Made by a program: the position numbers and the translations under genes. Below are positions 44,848 to 56,057 of a stretch of 64,000 nt of DNA, one piece after another. This stretch comes from Aureobasidium sp. EXF-3400 (lineage: Eukaryota; Ascomycota; Dothideomycetes; Dothideales; Saccotheciaceae): the NCBI GenBank assembly GCA_024195585.1, contig SWBL01000040.1, positions 1 to 64,000 of the forward strand, given 5' to 3'. Position 1 is the first letter of the stretch; the number at the start of each line of letters is the position of its first letter. The notes below the pieces were generated by a model. That model made no database searches. It was not told the DNA's origin and saw only the letters and a program-made list of their open reading frames with translations.

Positions 44848-47800
44848 ATGCCTGGTCTGGTGCGCAAACTCCTCATGTAAGTGCCCGATCTGGCTGTAGC
44901 AAGCACGCAACTCGGTGTAGCTGATACTTGGACAGTTGCGCGACGGCAGACGGTCTGCTGTTGCAGCCCCTTTCCCAGCGACACCAACAGTCGTCGTCTC
45001 CTCCTGTACACATCGACTACAAAACACACAACATCAGCCCCTCGCTCCACCAGCACTCGGACGATTCGACCAGTGAAGGACTCGAAGCTCATGGCCTTCT
45101 CGGTATGCACGCCGTTGACTAGGTACCTTCTGTTGCTGACGTGTCTCAGGTCTCCTGAACCTCGCATCTTCCTCGTACCTCGTCGCCATCTCGAAGCGCG
45201 AGCAAGTCGCCCAAATCCGTGGCAAGCCCATATACGTCATCACTAATGTCGCCCTCATTCCCCTATCCTCGCAATCAGAAGCACAAGATGCTATTCAGCA
45301 CGCAAAGACAACTCTGAAGAGTAACAAGCCCGAGTCTCTCGACACCAGTGACGACGAAGACGACTCGAGCTCGGCAGCCGACGACGAACACGATGATAAT
45401 GCGTCAGTCGGTTTGCCCGACGAGCCGTTGCAGGTACCCAAGGGCTCGGTGAACAAGGCTACTACTGTCGTGGCCGACGTAATAAAGAACAAGGGCCAAT
45501 ATGGCCGCTTTGCCCAGCGTTGGTTCTCCAAAGGCGGATGGAAGTCTGACGGCATCCGCAAACAAGGCATGAGCGAAACTGACCTGACTCTGACAGCAGA
45601 GCAGAAGAAGCAAGCCGAAGACTCACTACCAGACAACGCAAAGGACCAGTTGGAGAGCGCACCTGTCGACAACCAGTCTCAGCCCGCTCCCTCGGACGAA
45701 CAGCAACCTACTGCCGAGACAACACCTGCCGCACCTAAGGACACCACTCTTACTAATCTCATTCCGAGAGTCCTCAAGACAACAACCCTATACTTTACCT
45801 CACGAAGCTTTTACTTCTCTTACGATTACGACCTTTCACGCAGTCTTTCACGCCAGGAGTCGACCTCTGCCTCTGTGCCTCTTTACAAGCGTTTTGATCC
45901 TTTGGTGAGTGTCCCTGTGAGAGTACAGCCATACGCATGAACTGACAGTGCCAGTATTTCTGGAACCACAATTTGACCGAATCTCTCATCGAAGCTGGCC
46001 AGCACAACCTCGTTCTACCCGTCATCCAAGGCTTCATTGGCCAACGCGCCTTCACCATTGATACAACTGAGAATGCAGAGAACAAAATAGTCGATGCGAA
46101 GCAGGAGGCATCAGAAGTCGTCAAGGTCCAGGAGGAAGCCCAGAAAGAGGATGCGAGCACAACGGATGACAAGTCGCAAGCAAGGGAGCTGCTATTAACC
46201 CTGATCTCGAGACGTTCCGTCAAGCGTGCAGGACTCCGCTACCTGCGTCGTGGTATCGACGATGATGGCAATGTCGCTAACAATGTCGAGACTGAGCAGA
46301 TTCTTGCCACGCCATCGTGGGACGCCAAAGACAAGGTCTTTTCATTCCTGCAGGTTAGAGGCTCCATCCCTCTATTCTTCTCGCAAAGCCCTTACAGCTT
46401 CAAACCAATTCCCATTCAGTATGGCTCCGAAGCAACCAACCAGGCTGCCTTTCAGAAACATTTCTCGAACATGCTTGAACGTTACGGAGAGGTTCAGTGT
46501 GCATCCTTGGTCGATAAGCATGGTACAGAAGCAAAGATTGGAGAATCGTATGAGAAGCACGCAAATGATCTGAACACTTCTGGAGGTGTGTCAGGCAAGC
46601 AAGTTGGATTCTATTGGTTCGACTTCCACACTGTTTGCAAAGGCATGAAGTTTGAGAACGTCTCGATCCTTATGGACACTCTACGGCCGGCTATGAAATC
46701 TTTCGGCTGGACTGTGCAGCAAGATGGCAAGTTCCTGAGCACCCAGACGGGTGTGTTGAGAACCAACTGCATGGACTGTCTTGATCGAACCAATGTCGTT
46801 CAATCGGGCGCGGCTGGTCACGCTCTACAAGACCAGCTTGCCGAGATGGGTTTGTCGATCAACCTTCAAACCGACCCGAAGACGTCTTGGTACAACAACT
46901 TGTGGGCTGACAATGGCGATGCTATCTCTCGTCAGTACGCAGGTACCGCCGCACTAAAAGGAGACTTTACTCGCACTCGTAAACGAAACTGGCAAGGTGC
47001 ATTGACCGACTTTAGCCTAACCCTGAACCGCTACTACAACAACATCTTTGGCGACTACTTCTTACAAACTTGCATAGACTTTTGGCTTGGCAATGCGGGA
47101 CCTGTAGTATTCGAGGAATTCGAGACGGATATGATGAATCAAGACTACGCTCTTGATATGGGTCGTATTCGCCAAAGCGCAATCGAAACTTGCGTGCGCA
47201 TTGTTCTCGAAGACTCGGCAGATATGATCTCAGGCTGGACTTTGTCTTGTCCAGCATCAGCAAACACTCTCCGCGCACTGCCGTTCGAAGAATGCATTGT
47301 ACTTCTTACCGACAGCGCACTCTACTTCTGCCGCTTCGACTGGGACACAGAGAAAGTCGGCTCCTTCGAACGCGTCGAACTCATCGACATCGAAAGCGTC
47401 AACTACGGCACCTACATCACCAGCACACTCGGCCCCACGCACATGGACGAAAAGAAGAACGTCGGCTTTGTCGTCAAGTACTCGAGCCAAACACCCGCCA
47501 TGGTACGCACCAACACACGCAGCCTCGCCAACGAAAAAGAAGCCAGCGCTGCAGACAAGGATACCAAGAAAACCTCTCTCAAACCTGCGGAAAGCAGGTT
47601 GCTCGCTTTTAAAGCACTGCCTCCTAGAAATTCTGCATCTAAAGGCAAGAATACTGATGGCGAGTTGAGTGAAGGGGAAATGGTGCGGCATATCTGTGAA
47701 GAGATTGAACGATTGAGCAATAAAGCTTTGGATAGACAGACTCAGACTGCTGCTGGAGGAGAGGCAGAAGAACAGCAACAAGGTGGAAAGAAATTGCAGG

Positions 47801-47898
47801 TCGAGCACAAGGATGTCATTTCTGTGGCTGAAGCCAGGAAGAGTACGGGATATCTCGAGTCTTTGGGCTACTCGTTGAAGAAATTGGTATGGTCGTAG
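44848..47898 (+). CDS. Sac-domain phosphoinositide phosphatase with hSac2 domain (INPP5F/Sac2 type)
   Basis: Dephosphorylates phosphoinositides on membranes. Exons 44848-44876, 44936-45102, 45150-45904 and 45955-47898; introns 59, 47 and 50 nt; 964 aa. The first junction gives MPGLVRKLL-ICATADGLLLQPL, typical of fungal members, so this ATG is well supported. The N-terminal Sac part has GLLNLASSSYLVAISKRE, then an acidic Ser-rich insert at about 110-270. The catalytic loop RTNCMDCLDRTNVVQ holds the CX5R motif at Cys589 and Arg595. Other family blocks are VRGSIPLFFSQSP and FYWFDFHTVCKGMKF. The hSac2 domain follows (ETCVRIVLEDSADMISGWTL, FEECIVLLTDSALYFCRFDW). The C-terminal tail is charged. All catalytic residues present. 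No membrane anchor, unlike Sac1. Confidence 0.93.
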
Positions 47899-48921
47899 AA
47901 AAGAGTGCGAGACTGCAACTAAGTATATCGATGTGGATATCAAGGGTAATATATTATGAAAGGAGTCTGTACAAGTTTTTTGGTATAATTACACATTGAC
48001 TTATGATCTATTTGGTTGTCTAATCGTTCTTGCATGGTGTGATGATGTTTTGATTGTATCATGCTGCTCCTGTCTGAAATTTTTTGTGCTTGCCTCAGTA
48101 CAGAACATTAGGTGGGTAGAGATGGGTATGAGCGAGAGGCATCTTCCAGATTCGAGAGATTGGAATCGGATATAATGATACCACAGCGGCAATACATGTC
48201 ATGCAGTCTTAATAGCAAGCCATCCCATAGAAGGCAATGTAAGGCATCTATTGAAATGCTCTAAGCCTGCACACGTGTCGTTGTGGTGATACGATACCGT
48301 GATATATGTTTCTGGATGTTGTTTTGGTCATCACCCTGACCTTGAGTGTTGGCAACAACTTCCACCCAAGAGCAGTTTGATGTTGCTAACAGGCCCACGA
48401 TGCCAAGATTACAGATGACAACAAGTTCTCGTATGCAACGCGCTGGCAGCCCGCGGAAGCCATCCGTTGCAAATCGACGCAACAGATTTGATGTTTTTTC
48501 TTAGTAACTAATTATAAAACCGTGAGGTGGGTTGGAAACAAACGACAATTGGCACCGTAGATTATGATGCAAAATGCAGTCAGATCTTGCAAGTATTACA
48601 ATACATAATGTATATCTGTTCATTTCTTCTCCTTGTGACTTGCAGCTTCGATGACTGTGGCCATGAGGGTGCCTTTGGTAAATTCTTACTGCTGTTGCTA
48701 CAAAAGACTAAAATCTGCAAACGAGAATACTGTACAGAGTTATAACATGATGTAAGCTACCACTATATCAAAAATCCAGACACGGTTTTTTGTGATCCGA
48801 GCTTGATTCACAACCATGTTATTGAGAAACCTCCGAAAAGATCCTACAACGACTGTGTAAAAACGGCAGAATCAAATATCTGGTGCAAGCGAAGTACATG
48901 CAAACTCTATCCTGACGATAT
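47899..48921. other. Intergenic region, 1.0 kb
   Basis: 3' flank of the Sac gene and downstream region of the secreted NTF2-like gene. AT-rich. The open frame ending at 49030 on the plus strand is antisense to the NTF2-like exon and not supported. Confidence 0.4.
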
Positions 48922-49590
48922 TCAGGAGGCTGTGGCATTAGCTACAACCTTACATTCCGGGTACCCAAGATTACCCAACCACGCTCCAGAGTTGAACTCA
49001 GCGACAATAGCAGAGATCTGCCATTTTTGAGGGCCTACGCCGAAGCCACCACCCTGTCCTGCGATTGCCGGGACGACAGAAGCGATACTGATGCCTTGAA
49101 CAGGCAGAGGTGTTTGAGCGGACAGCCAGCGGATGATGACAGTGTTGCAAGTATTCCAGAGATTCAAAATCTTGAATGGAACGGGTGGTTGAGCTCCCTG
49201 GCCGGCGAGGAAGTCTGCCTTCGATGCGAAGGTTATAGAGCCAAGCTTTGAGCATGTGAATTAGCATTTTGTATACTCGGACTTGTTTTGTGCCTGCCTT
49301 ACGTCTTGAGCTGTCAAACCGGGTTCGTGGATCAAAGTGTTGACACTGTCAGACTGATCGGTGAAGTTGTTGGTGAAGAGTTGGACCGCTAGAGCTTCGG
49401 TGTAGTTGGAGATGGTCAAGCCGAAGCTTGTACCAATCAAGGAAGCATCTGCGGCTGAAATGCATGGAACACTACTGTGGGACGGTGTAGCAGTGTTGGT
49501 AGGGTAAGGCTTGGATGCCCAACCAGGATGCTCGAAAGGAGGATGAGCTGCGGCCAGGGCCACCAAAGCTGCAAGGACAAAGGTACGCAT
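48922..49590 (-). CDS. Secreted NTF2-like domain protein
   Basis: Exons 49590-49303 and 49245-48922, intron 57 nt (GTAAGG to CAAAG, branch GCTAATTC), phase 0, 203 aa. Signal peptide MRTFVLAALVALAAA, likely cut near residue 15, followed by a Pro/Thr/Ser-rich linker. The domain body has LTISNYTEALAVQLFTNNFTDQ, then across the splice GLTAQD-LGSITFASKADFLA, then PPVPFKILNLWNTCNTVIIR, GISIASVVPA and IVAEFNSGAWLGNLG. This pattern matches a widespread family of small extracellular NTF2-fold fungal proteins of unknown role. Four N-linked sequons (NYT, NFT, NKS absent after splicing, NAT) and paired Cys suggest an extracellular location. Confidence 0.8.
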
Positions 49591-50586
49591 AACGGCTCTG
49601 GAGAAAGTCTTGTGCTGTAGTGTATGTAAGGTACTCAGATACGCTTCGGACAGATCAGATAGAGGTGAGTCGCCTGTTAATATACACGCACGAATTAGAC
49701 TTTGGCCCGCATCTCTTGATTCCACATTGATCATCGATTTGATCCTTCAGCTACCAGCCATCTTCATGGATCTGATCCCTCGCTATGTTTCTGTTGAGCC
49801 CTAGGTGTCCCGCTCGATGGCCAGGCAACATGCAGGTCGGAAGAGGGGAGTATCGATCTGTAAGTCAGCTGCATAAATGTATACCAAAGTCACGAAGCTT
49901 GAATACATGTTGGAAGGTCACACGAGCCAGACCTCTTTCTGTATAGCAAGGGCTGGAAGGTGGAACTCTACTAATAGCAGCATGTCTTGACAAGCATCGA
50001 AAACACGCCCTGAGCAGAACTTAAACTGACATGCATGTGCGAGTACTGGGACCCCCAGCTCTTCCGGCCGCCGAAGCGTAGGATATGGCGGAAATCGCAC
50101 GTCCATACAGCTTAATTTTAAGAGAGTTAGAGTGACGAACCAAGAGAGGCAGCTGTCTCGCCAAACAATCTATGACGGTTACCGGCCTGAAACTTTACAT
50201 GTCCATGGAGAAAGCGCAGGTGGGTGTGTTGAAAGCAGCGGGCACTATTACCAACACTTTCGCGAAGTCCGCCCGTCGACCAACCACGATCCTTGCCGAA
50301 CAAACCTCCGAGACGCAGCGACGATCTTCGGGATAGATACTTTTGATCATGAACACCAGCCTCTGGAAATCCTTCACATTCATGGCTGGGCCGGTGAGTA
50401 GCATGGGATAAACGCCCGTCCGATATGCGTATACCAAGCCGTAGAAATCAATCGAGCTGTGTGTTTGCAAAGGACGAGATCAAACGTATCCAATCTCATG
50501 AGAGCACAAAATCACGATATCGTAAGACGAGATGCCCGAGATCTCAGTCGGGTCCGAGTGAACAGTATACTTTTAAGCCACACGTG

Positions 50587-50611
50587 CCGCAGATATTTCC
50601 GAGATCTGCGG
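50587..50611. promoter_or_regulatory. Inverted repeat CCGCAGAT-N9-ATCTGCGG, candidate Zn2Cys6 site
   Basis: Perfect 8-bp arms with CCG and CGG at the outer ends, preceded at once by CACGTG (50581-50586). It lies 108 bp before the monooxygenase ATG and 50 bp before its TATA box, the usual place for an upstream activating site. A Zn2Cys6 gene lies 3.1 kb downstream. Confidence 0.45.
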
Positions 50612-50660
50612 GCAGGAGCGATTGATCCGCCTTGTATCGTGCTGACGACGCAGCCATGGA

Positions 50661-50667
50661 TATATAA
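50661..50667 (+). promoter_or_regulatory. TATA box of the flavin monooxygenase gene
   Basis: TATATAA 52 bp upstream of the ATG at 50719. Sequence match only. Confidence 0.5.
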
Positions 50668-50718
50668 ACAACAAGCCAAGATGTCCGCGTCGCTCCTTTC
50701 CTGAGTTCATCATCAAAC

Positions 50719-52126
50719 ATGTCTCTCTCGAACGAAACCCCTCTTGAAATCTTGATCCTTGGTGGAGGCGTGGCGGGTCAGTCACCTTGTCGCTCTTGAT
50801 AAAGCATAATGCTTACACCGATTTCCAGGCCTCACGGCTGCCATGGCTCTGGCCAAATTCTCACCTGCGTCTGCACCACCAAAGATTCGAGTGTTTGAGA
50901 TTCGTCCCAAGCCTGGTGTCATTGGCGGAGCAGTCAATCTAACCCCGAACGCGTTGAGACTGCTCGACCGTCTGGACGTTCTGCCGATTATGCGACAGAA
51001 TGACTATGGTTTGGAAATTGATTGCATCGAGGTATTCAGTGTGTATCAGCCTGTGCAGTTAGGAGAGTCGAGCTTCAGAGGGCCGGAAGGTAAAGGTCTT
51101 GGAGATCCGCCGTACAAAGTGCGTTTTGCTGTGCAAACATAGCCGCAAACATGCTAATCAGATACACAGGCTCTGCGAGTCACTCGTGCGGATGTCATGA
51201 AGGCTCTTGTCGAAGCTGTCGAGAAATGCCCAAATGTCGAGTTCACCTGCGGAAAGAAGACCACCAAGATCGATGAGGATGACGAGAAAGGCGTCACACT
51301 GACTTTCGAGGACGGAACTACTGCTCACGGAGACATGCTCGTAGGCTGTGATGGTATCCACAGTGTCACTCGTCTAAAGCATGTCGAGCCCGAGCGAAAG
51401 GAAATCTACTCTGGCATTGCAAACGCCTTCGGCTTTGCACCTCTCAACAAAGACAACCCCAAAATTCAGGATGCCAGCCAATTGCACTTCCACAAGACAG
51501 CCATCAATTTTGCTCGTCGTGGCATGATGTTGTCGAGTTTCTACGAGCCCACCAAGACTTCGGTTTATGTCGGTGGTGTGCTGCAAGTGCCAGAAATTGA
51601 GTCTAGAGATGGCTGGAAAGTCCGCGGTGCCGATCAAGAGCTCACGAAACAAGATATGCGGGAGAGATTCGCTACCGACGATGTGGTGTTTGATGACCTC
51701 AAAGCTCTAATCGACACCGCCGAGGATTGGTTCATGTGGCCCATCTTCACTCTCCCACCTGAAGGCCGCTGGGCAACACAGCGCACCATGCTCTTGGGTG
51801 ATGCAGCTCATGCCATGCCGCCACAGGGCGAGGCCACCGGTATCGTGCTCGAAGACACTGTCCTCTTTGCAAGATGTCTGGCAAGACAACAAGAACTCGG
51901 TACCGGAAGTTTCAGCGACGCCTTTGCAGCCTACGAGAGACTTCGCAGAGATCGCATCAATGCCGCCTTCAAGGAATCCGGAGCTGTCGTAAAGACTGTT
52001 CAGGATGCTGGTTGGCTAGGTCACAAGATCAAGTGCTTTGTGGTGCCGTGGTTCTTGTGGTTCACCAGTGGGAAGCGAGAGAGGCATTTTACTGAGGACG
52101 TCACCACTTCCGATCTTGGATTTTGA
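50719..52126 (+). CDS. FAD-dependent monooxygenase (salicylate hydroxylase-like, group A)
   Basis: Flavoprotein hydroxylase using NAD(P)H and O2. Exons 50719-50776, 50829-51118 and 51170-52126; introns 52 and 51 nt; 434 aa. The first junction completes ILILGGGVAG-LTAAMAL, the FAD-binding GxGxxG (residues 15-20). Then come PNALRLLDRLDVL, the DG motif GDMLVGCDGIHSVTR, and the second FAD motif RTMLLGDAAHAMPPQGEATG. All are intact. The C-terminus has a hydrophobic stretch (IKCFVVPWFLWFTSGK), unlikely to be a true membrane helix. Substrate unknown; aromatic acids or secondary metabolites are typical. Ends 85 bp from the convergent 7-TM gene. Possibly controlled through the inverted repeat at 50587-50611. 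Confidence 0.9.
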
Positions 52127-52211
52127 GCGGACTTTATATGCTACTATGACTTATGACTTTATTAATATCGTATCAATTCTGTCTCTAGAAGTAGATTTCT
52201 GTCAGGTGGTG

Positions 52212-53234
52212 TTACACGGATTGTACGTCCGAGTCAAATGCCCTCTCCTTCTCAGCAACACCCTCCCCTTCCTTATGATTTCTGCCAGAGTAATCTCCTG
52301 GGCCTTGACTGCCATTCGGAACCCAAAACTTTTGGTCAAAGCGAGTGAAGATGAAGAGGTAGATGACCACAAGCTCAAAGCCTAGCAGAACAATGTAAAA
52401 GAGAGCTCTGTGGTCATACCAAGCAGGATCTGATGCAGGTCTAGGTGTAGCCCAGATTGTTCCGCAGCGGAAACCGGAGATGAACAGGCTAAAGAAACTG
52501 GCGACTCCAAGAATGATCTGCTTTGTACGCATGCTGCAGGAGCCAAAGTTTTCGCTCTCAGGATCTGTTGGGAGGAGACACGAGAGAAGGAGGAAGATTG
52601 GAGCGATGCAGTTGAGAAGAAGGAGGTAGAGGTTCGATGCTCGTTGGACCCAGAGAGATGCTGTTCGGACTCCTTGGTTGAGGGTCTCAACTGATGCGAT
52701 GATGAAGCTGAGTAACAGGATGACGACCACGACGATGCCAATGTAAGAAATCTTGATCGCTTTCCTCAAAGTAGGGTTCCAGCCAAGTCGTGGTTGGGTG
52801 GCTCCGAGGATGCGACTCGCAAGAACCAAGACAACGGCGTAGACGACCATGACGCCGAGGTTCAAGAAGATGGATGCAGCAATGGCAAGGCGAGCATTCT
52901 GGATCCTGGTCGTCCATGCGATTCGCAATACACAGCTGACGATGCGAGCCATGCAGAAGCCGAACATCGCCCAAGAAGCCAAAAACTTGTGACCCTTGCG
53001 TCTGTTCATTTGAAAGATCGTCATGTTACAGATTGCGCCGATGATGTAGAGTGCAAGGTACACAGAGATGGCTGGTATATCTGTGTCGATGGTTGGTCGA
53101 CCTCCGACCGCCGCAGTGGTAGGTGCATAAGGGGGCTATAAAACTATGTCAGTCACTTTCTAGCAGAAGAAATGGCAACGAAGATAGATACATACTCCAT
53201 GCTGAACAGCTTGAGCCTCGTAGGACGAAGACAT
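52212..53234 (-). CDS. Fungal seven-transmembrane protein of unknown function
   Basis: Exons 53234-53196 and 53135-52212, intron 60 nt (GTATGT to TTTATAG), 320 aa. The short first exon MSSSYEAQAVQHG joins PPYAPTTAAVGG. Seven helices can be traced: ISVYLALYIIGAICNM, WAMFGFCMARIVSCVLRIAW, IFLNLGVMVVYAVVLVLAS, YIGIVVVVILLLSFIIASV, LYLLLLNCIAPIFLLLSCLL, QIILGVASFFSLFISGFRCG and LFYIVLLGFELVVIYLFIF. The tail is charged (GEGVAEKERAFDSDV). Conserved FxxxRIVSCVLRIAW in helix 2 and SGFRCGTIW after helix 6 are seen in a large group of fungal orphan 7-TM proteins near the RTA1-like/rhodopsin-like families. Transport or signalling role unknown. A TATA-like element lies at 53387-53393. Confidence 0.82.
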
Positions 53235-53814
53235 GATTTAGAGGAGATGTGTCAAGAGTGAACCAATGTTTGAGGCTCCAGTTGTGTGTTTGATGAACGG
53301 TGTCTGGTTTGGTGACAGTGAAGTGTTAGACGACAGTCTGTACGACGGAGAGTGAGTGGTCTGGCCATTTTGTGCTCCCAACGTGCTATATATCATCTAC
53401 GACCTATAGTAAAACAGTGGTATAGAAGTGGTGTCGACCGGATTTTGAATACTTAGAGCGAGCGAAGTGAATACGGATCCGTTTCGGATGAAGCTCAGGA
53501 GGCAGCAGATGGCATGCTCGCGCTCGCAGATTAGGGCTTGTGAAAATCCTCAATATCTGCATGTTGCGTTATTGATATCTAGGGGACGGTCAGAGAAAAT
53601 CGATCTCTGCCCACAGTCTTTTGCAACATGAATTTCCCTAGTGAAGCTAGACGTGTGTGAACGATGAAGAATCGGACACGGAGGCAGGAAGAAATCTCGT
53701 GCGGGGCTGGTGTTGGCAACAATCGGACTTGAATTCGTCCGCTGTCCGAAGAGGCAGTTGTCGCTGATAGCTCTTGCTCGGACGCGTTCTGACTTCGATA
53801 TTGCGACAATCAAC
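53235..53814. promoter_or_regulatory. Divergent promoter region with CGGATCCG palindrome
   Basis: Between the 7-TM gene (minus; TATATAT at 53387-53393) and the Zn2Cys6 gene (plus). The palindrome CGGATCCG at 53474-53481 puts CGG and CCG triplets two bases apart. The frame upstream of 53815 is open to 53710 but lacks conservation-like features. Confidence 0.4.
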
Positions 53815-55953
53815 ATGTCGGAGGAACCACCTGCGAAACGCATCCGAAAAGGGACCAGGAGTTGTCAAGAGTGTCGACATCGGAAAATCCGCTGTATCTG
53901 GCCGTCGGACAATGCTCAAGTCTGTCAAAGCTGCGCCAACAGAAACCGCGTATGTGAATTGCAGCTTGAAGTCATTCCGACTCCTGAGACGACAAAGTTG
54001 ACTTCTCGAGCTCGCATCGATGCTTTGGAGAAGTCAGTAAGCGATATATGGAATGCCATCGGTCAAAATCCTCCGGTTCCAATAGGCCAAGGACCACATT
54101 CCCATGATAGACCTAACACCAGTCATTTCAATCACCAACAAAGTCCTGACTCCTCTAATCCTTCTTCACCGGCGAATCCACCAACACATTTACTTCGTCT
54201 TCTCGATAACGACTTGCTGGACTCAAATGGTCATGAAACCACTATCCCCTCCGCCCGTCTGTCCACTTCGACCATGTCTAAGGAGTCAACTGCTTTGCTC
54301 AAGCTCTTGCCCTCGCGCGAGGATATGGTTATCATCGCCGCTAACTCTTCGGACTGGCTATCATGGTACAAGGTTCTCTTCTCTTTGAATATTGCCATGG
54401 GTGCTGGTCCTGTCATGCTCGAGAATTATGATAAGGTCACACAGTCCGCCACGCATCCAGTGCCTATTGCAATCCTTTTATTGGCTGTGACTTTAACAGT
54501 TCAGCAAGCTCCGGATGCAATCAGCATGTTACGAAGTATACCTGACTCGGCTACGTTTATCAAAGATGTTTCCAACCTCGTGGAGAAGGTTGTCGTCTCG
54601 AACGATGATCTAATTGCTGATCTTGAAGGCATCCGGTGCGCCCTATTGTTCATACGCCTGTAAGTGCTCCACGCTGTCTTCCCTGGTCTCTACCAAAAAT
54701 TCCCATGACAAATAATTAATCATGTTCTCCAAAATAGCCAACTTGGCCGAGCAAGGGTAAGAAAGACATGGCTTACTCTTCGACGAGTCATTGCCGTCGC
54801 TGAACTCATCGGCTTGCCAAGAGCAGCAACGGCCCTGCATCTTGCAGAGCCTCAACCTCAACCGGATGACATCCAACCTGAACAACACCGTCAAGATGCA
54901 TCAATTGAACAACAAGAGAAGGCTGAGGTTTGGGAGTCCATTTGTGCCATCGATCGAATCATCTCGATGATGTGGTCTCTTCCAGTGGCTACCTCTAGCT
55001 TCCCACTTCCTGTGCGGTCATTTATCGACTGCCAAGGCGAAGTTATCTTGCAGGCCTTTATCCATAGACTCGCCAATATTGCGAGTAAGGTTCTAGAACT
55101 CGATGGTGTGTACATACAGGACAAACCCGTACCGGACCTACTGAGTGCTGTCATGTCTACGGATCAAGAACTGCAAGCTGTCGCGAAAACTCCAGCGTCG
55201 TGGTGGATGGAATCGCCAACGGTGTTAACTCCGGCAGCCGTCTTCCAGTATTGGCACTCCTACCTGATCATACGCACTCATCTTCGACTGGCTCTCGCCT
55301 ACGATCATGACCAGAGATTTCTTTACAACTTCATTTCTTGCTTGAGCGCTTGCCAAGCACATACTAGGCGTTATATCTCATTGCGACCACTTCTGCCGGC
55401 AGGCTTCTTTGCAAATTCCATCATCGACTTGCAGGCGTTCTCGGCCATTGTATTTTTGATGTTATCTGCGAGAAAGTCTGCAGCGGCCCCGTCTGCCGTG
55501 GCTTCCCGGCATATAATGACTCCTGAGCAGACCCACTCTCTGATCGACGAGGCTGTTCAAGCTATGGAACGAGCGTTAAACCGCTCGGGTAGCCAGTCTG
55601 CTTTGCACGGACTCGAGGCCATCAAAAGTTTGCGGTCTCTGATTGAACAGCCAGACTCGGCTGAGCCACAAAAGGCCAGTCTACTTCTTCCTATGATTGG
55701 AAGAATCCATGTATCTCGAAAGTCTGGTAGAGGCGATCAGCAAGACCAGTCGACGCAATCTCCTAGTAGCCGGAGATCCGAACTTCCACCTCAGGGTCCA
55801 CCCGGCGGGTATTCTACCAATATGACAGGGTCAGACTATTTGAGTCCTGAAACTTTGAACACCCTATCTTACTCAATGGAAGTACCGGAAGATTATCTTT
55901 TCTTCACCGATCAGAATTTCGGGACGGAGCAGTGGTTGTCTTGGATTAATTGA
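53815..55953 (+). CDS. Zn2Cys6 fungal transcription factor
   Basis: Exons 53815-54659 and 54738-55953, intron 78 nt (GTAAGT to AAAATAG), 686 aa. Zinc cluster near the N-terminus, CQECRHRKIRCIWPSDN then VCQSCANRNRVC: CX2CX6CX9CX2CX6C, preceded by basic KRIRKGTRS. A short coiled-coil-like stretch (RIDALEKSVSDIWNAI) may mediate dimerisation. The middle-homology region contains LGRARVRKTWLTLRRVIAVA across the splice (yeast-type R-x-x-W block) and AEVWESICAIDRIISMMWSL, as in many regulators of this class. The C-terminus is Ser/Pro-rich. Start ATG 53815 in a weak context (CAACATGT); in-frame codons upstream are not convincing. Sits between the 7-TM gene (divergent) and the PTH11-like gene (convergent) and is the probable local regulator (inference). 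Confidence 0.9.
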
Positions 55954-56057
55954 TGATTCTCGATCGAGACCAAGCCACCTCATCGAATCGTGAATAATTC
56001 TTCGCCGTCTGGGCGAGCATTGAGTTTCTGGTATATAAGCATCGACAAAGGAAAGGT

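Larger units (their letters stand above)
49591..50718. other. Divergent intergenic region, 1.1 kb
   Basis: Upstream of both the NTF2-like gene and the flavin monooxygenase. Contains the CCG/CGG inverted repeat and TATA box listed separately. No gene supported. Confidence 0.45.

Noticed and set aside
47257..47943. Minus-strand 228-codon frame opposite the Sac gene
   Set aside because: Mirror frame of the hSac2-containing exon.
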